Below, piece after piece: positions 62,592-64,000 of a stretch of 64,000 bases of DNA. This stretch comes from Plantago ovata (taxonomy: Eukaryota > Streptophyta > Magnoliopsida > Lamiales > Plantaginaceae). Both the position numbers and the translations under genes were made by a program. The first letter of the stretch is position 1, and each line of letters starts with the position of its first letter. The DNA lies in assembly GCA_028274465.1 (NCBI GenBank), contig CM051458.1, positions 84,712,085-84,776,084 on the forward strand, in the 5' to 3' direction. The notes beneath the pieces were generated by a model that did not search any database, was not told the DNA's origin, and saw only the letters and a list, made by a program, of their open reading frames with translations.

Positions 62592-62960
62592 TTTATATAC
62601 ACGAAACTAATCTTAAACTCCCCCATCTTATTTAGCGTGTGAAAATAACCATATGAATAGTTGTTAACGTCCCATTTGTATTACAAATCATGTTAATGTT
62701 TAAAGAGTGTTAATCACCCTTGGTCAGATATTGATATTTGATAACATTGTTTTAGTTTTTGTTAGGTAATTTATGTTTTTATATGCATTGATAATGCAAG
62801 TGTACACCACGTACATAAAATATATTATCCATGAGTTTTCCATTTAAAATGTTGACGCTTTTAATGTCCTATTTGACCTCAAATTAATTATAAATCATAT
62901 TGAAAAATTAATTTACAAAATTATTTATGAAAATATAAGAAATAATAGAATGAAAATGTT
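62592..62960. other. Intergenic, no gene recognised
   Basis: AT-rich. 62870-62945 contains TTTGACCTCAAATTAATTAT and AAAATTATTTATGAAAATAT, like the interior of the Stowaway-type elements, but without ends. Confidence 0.35.
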
Positions 62961-63165
62961 TAGCTCCAAATCGGAGCTAGCTATGAGCTCCAGAATCGGA
63001 GCTTCAGATCTTCGATTTGGAGTTTAAAGCTAAACTCCAATTTTGGAGCTTCAACTTCGATTATTGAGCTTGAAGCTCCATATCGGAGCTTCTAATTCCG
63101 GTACCGGAATAAAAGAAAAAGAGAAAAAAGAAAAGAAAATAGAAAATTCTAAGGCCATGTTTGGA
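62961..63165 (-). repeat. Palindromic AGCTCC repeat, locus 4
   Basis: Orientation as locus 3. TAGCTCCAAATCGGAGCTAG, GAGCTCCAGAATCGGAGC, AACTCCAATTTTGGAGC and AGCTCCATATCGGAGC come first, then TTCCGGTACCGGAA, a purine-only run (63112-63147) and CTAAGGCCATGTTTGGAAG. It keeps all modules of locus 2 in reverse. GAACAGTACC (63186-63195) corresponds to the GGTACTGTTC after locus 2, but on the other side of the array. Confidence 0.7.
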
Positions 63166-63214
63166 AGTGTGGAAGTGAAGAGACGAACAGTACCAGATAA
63201 CTTGCTCAACGTTT

Positions 63215-63216
<2 letters not shown>

Positions 63217-63249
<33 letters not shown>
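63217..63249. repeat. Long T homopolymer
   Basis: About 30 uninterrupted T residues, close to palindromic locus 4. It could be the poly(A) tail of a minus-strand retroposed sequence, but no LINE or SINE body is recognisable next to it. Confidence 0.7.
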
Positions 63250-63251
<2 letters not shown>

Positions 63252-64000
63252 TTTTGAACTTAGATGTAATAGATGATAAAGTTTGTACATATATGCAACA
63301 AGGTCATCTAATAGGGGAGCAATATGAAATAAGCTCTAATAATAATATGCCTTCTAAAAATTAAGTTGTTCTTTTCACATATTTTGTATTAAAATAATAA
63401 CAACGAATACAAACTCTCATATGAAGTTAACGCAACTCAAATTTAAATGTGAAGTTTTGTATTATAATTAAAAATGCAATTAAAGTCCCACATTGCTAAA
63501 ATATGAAAAAATATATGATTATACATGTTAATACACTATCTTTCTTCCTATGACACTTTTTTGAATAAGTAATATACAAAATCTTCCATGTGTGAAAACA
63601 TTTTTTCTCAATTCCTCATGTATGATTTCTCTCGTGAGTTGGCGAAAAAAACGAGTTTGAGCAAAGATTCAAACTTTAAAAGCAACTGTTTACCAAATAT
63701 TTGTATATTTATGCTTTTAATTAAAAGTCTAATAAAACTCAAATTTTGTTCATTTTGTTCACATTTTATATGTGGTTAATCACCAACGTTAAAGATTTCA
63801 AGCGTTTTAAACCAATGATACAACTTCATAATACTCATTCTTTAAAGTCTACTAAAGTCTACATCATAGTACACATTCTTTAAAATCTACTATATAAAGT
63901 CTGAAAGGAAGTCAAACATATCCTCCTAAAGTCTAAAATAAACTCAAACATATCATTCTAAAGTCTAAAAGTAAGTCAACCATCATAATATATGGCCGTT
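63250..64000. other. Intergenic, no gene recognised
   Basis: AT-rich up to the window edge. From 63840 a short word AAAGTCTA(C/A)TA or similar recurs several times with irregular spacing, a loose tandem pattern. Confidence 0.4.

Noticed and set aside
1-64000. tRNA, rRNA or snoRNA genes
   Set aside because: I looked for GGTTCGAATCC-type T-loops and other conserved cores and saw none, but this was by eye only.

Overview
The window is nuclear DNA of a dicotyledonous plant. Genes are split by many short GT-AG introns. The intergenic DNA is AT-rich and carries plant-type repeats: Stowaway- and Tourist-like MITEs, 5'-truncated LINEs and TRIM-type LTR elements. The gene set (DNA primase large subunit, AHL protein, UBP16-type ubiquitin protease, uclacyanin, isoamylase 3) is ordinary for eudicots. 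I could not fix the species. The GTTCAG-rich Tourist-like element made me think of Caryophyllales, but that is only an impression.

Layout. 254-6784 (-): PRIM2, 19 exons rebuilt to 457 aa with all four Fe-S cysteines. 6785-14301: gene-free, with one Stowaway-like MITE and a palindromic GC-rich repeat. 14302-15051 (+): intronless AHL17/28-like AT-hook/PPC protein. 15052-25053: 10 kb without a gene, holding LINE fragments, MITEs and a hAT-like element. 25054-33122 (-): UBP16-like deubiquitinase, 11 exons, 1062 aa, with a LINE fragment in intron 1 and a TRIM-like LTR pair in intron 5. 33123-39457: repeats, including a TRIM at 37708-38258. 39458-42319 (+): coiled-coil protein of unknown function, 6 exons, 332 aa. 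44795-45672 (+): secreted, probably GPI-anchored uclacyanin. 46316-58476 (-): isoamylase 3, 24 exons, 768 aa, with one GC-AG intron. 58477-64000: repeats, with a Tourist-like MITE, three copies of the palindromic AGCTCC repeat and a LINE flanked by a perfect 15-bp duplication.

The genes do not form a functional cluster; they act in replication, chromatin, protein turnover, the cell surface and plastid starch breakdown. All exon models are conceptual: each junction was chosen so that splice sites, phase and remembered family sequence agree, and each total closes in frame. I see no sign of a novel multi-gene system. The least explained material is the modular palindromic AGCTCC/GGAGCT repeat, found at four places in both orientations.
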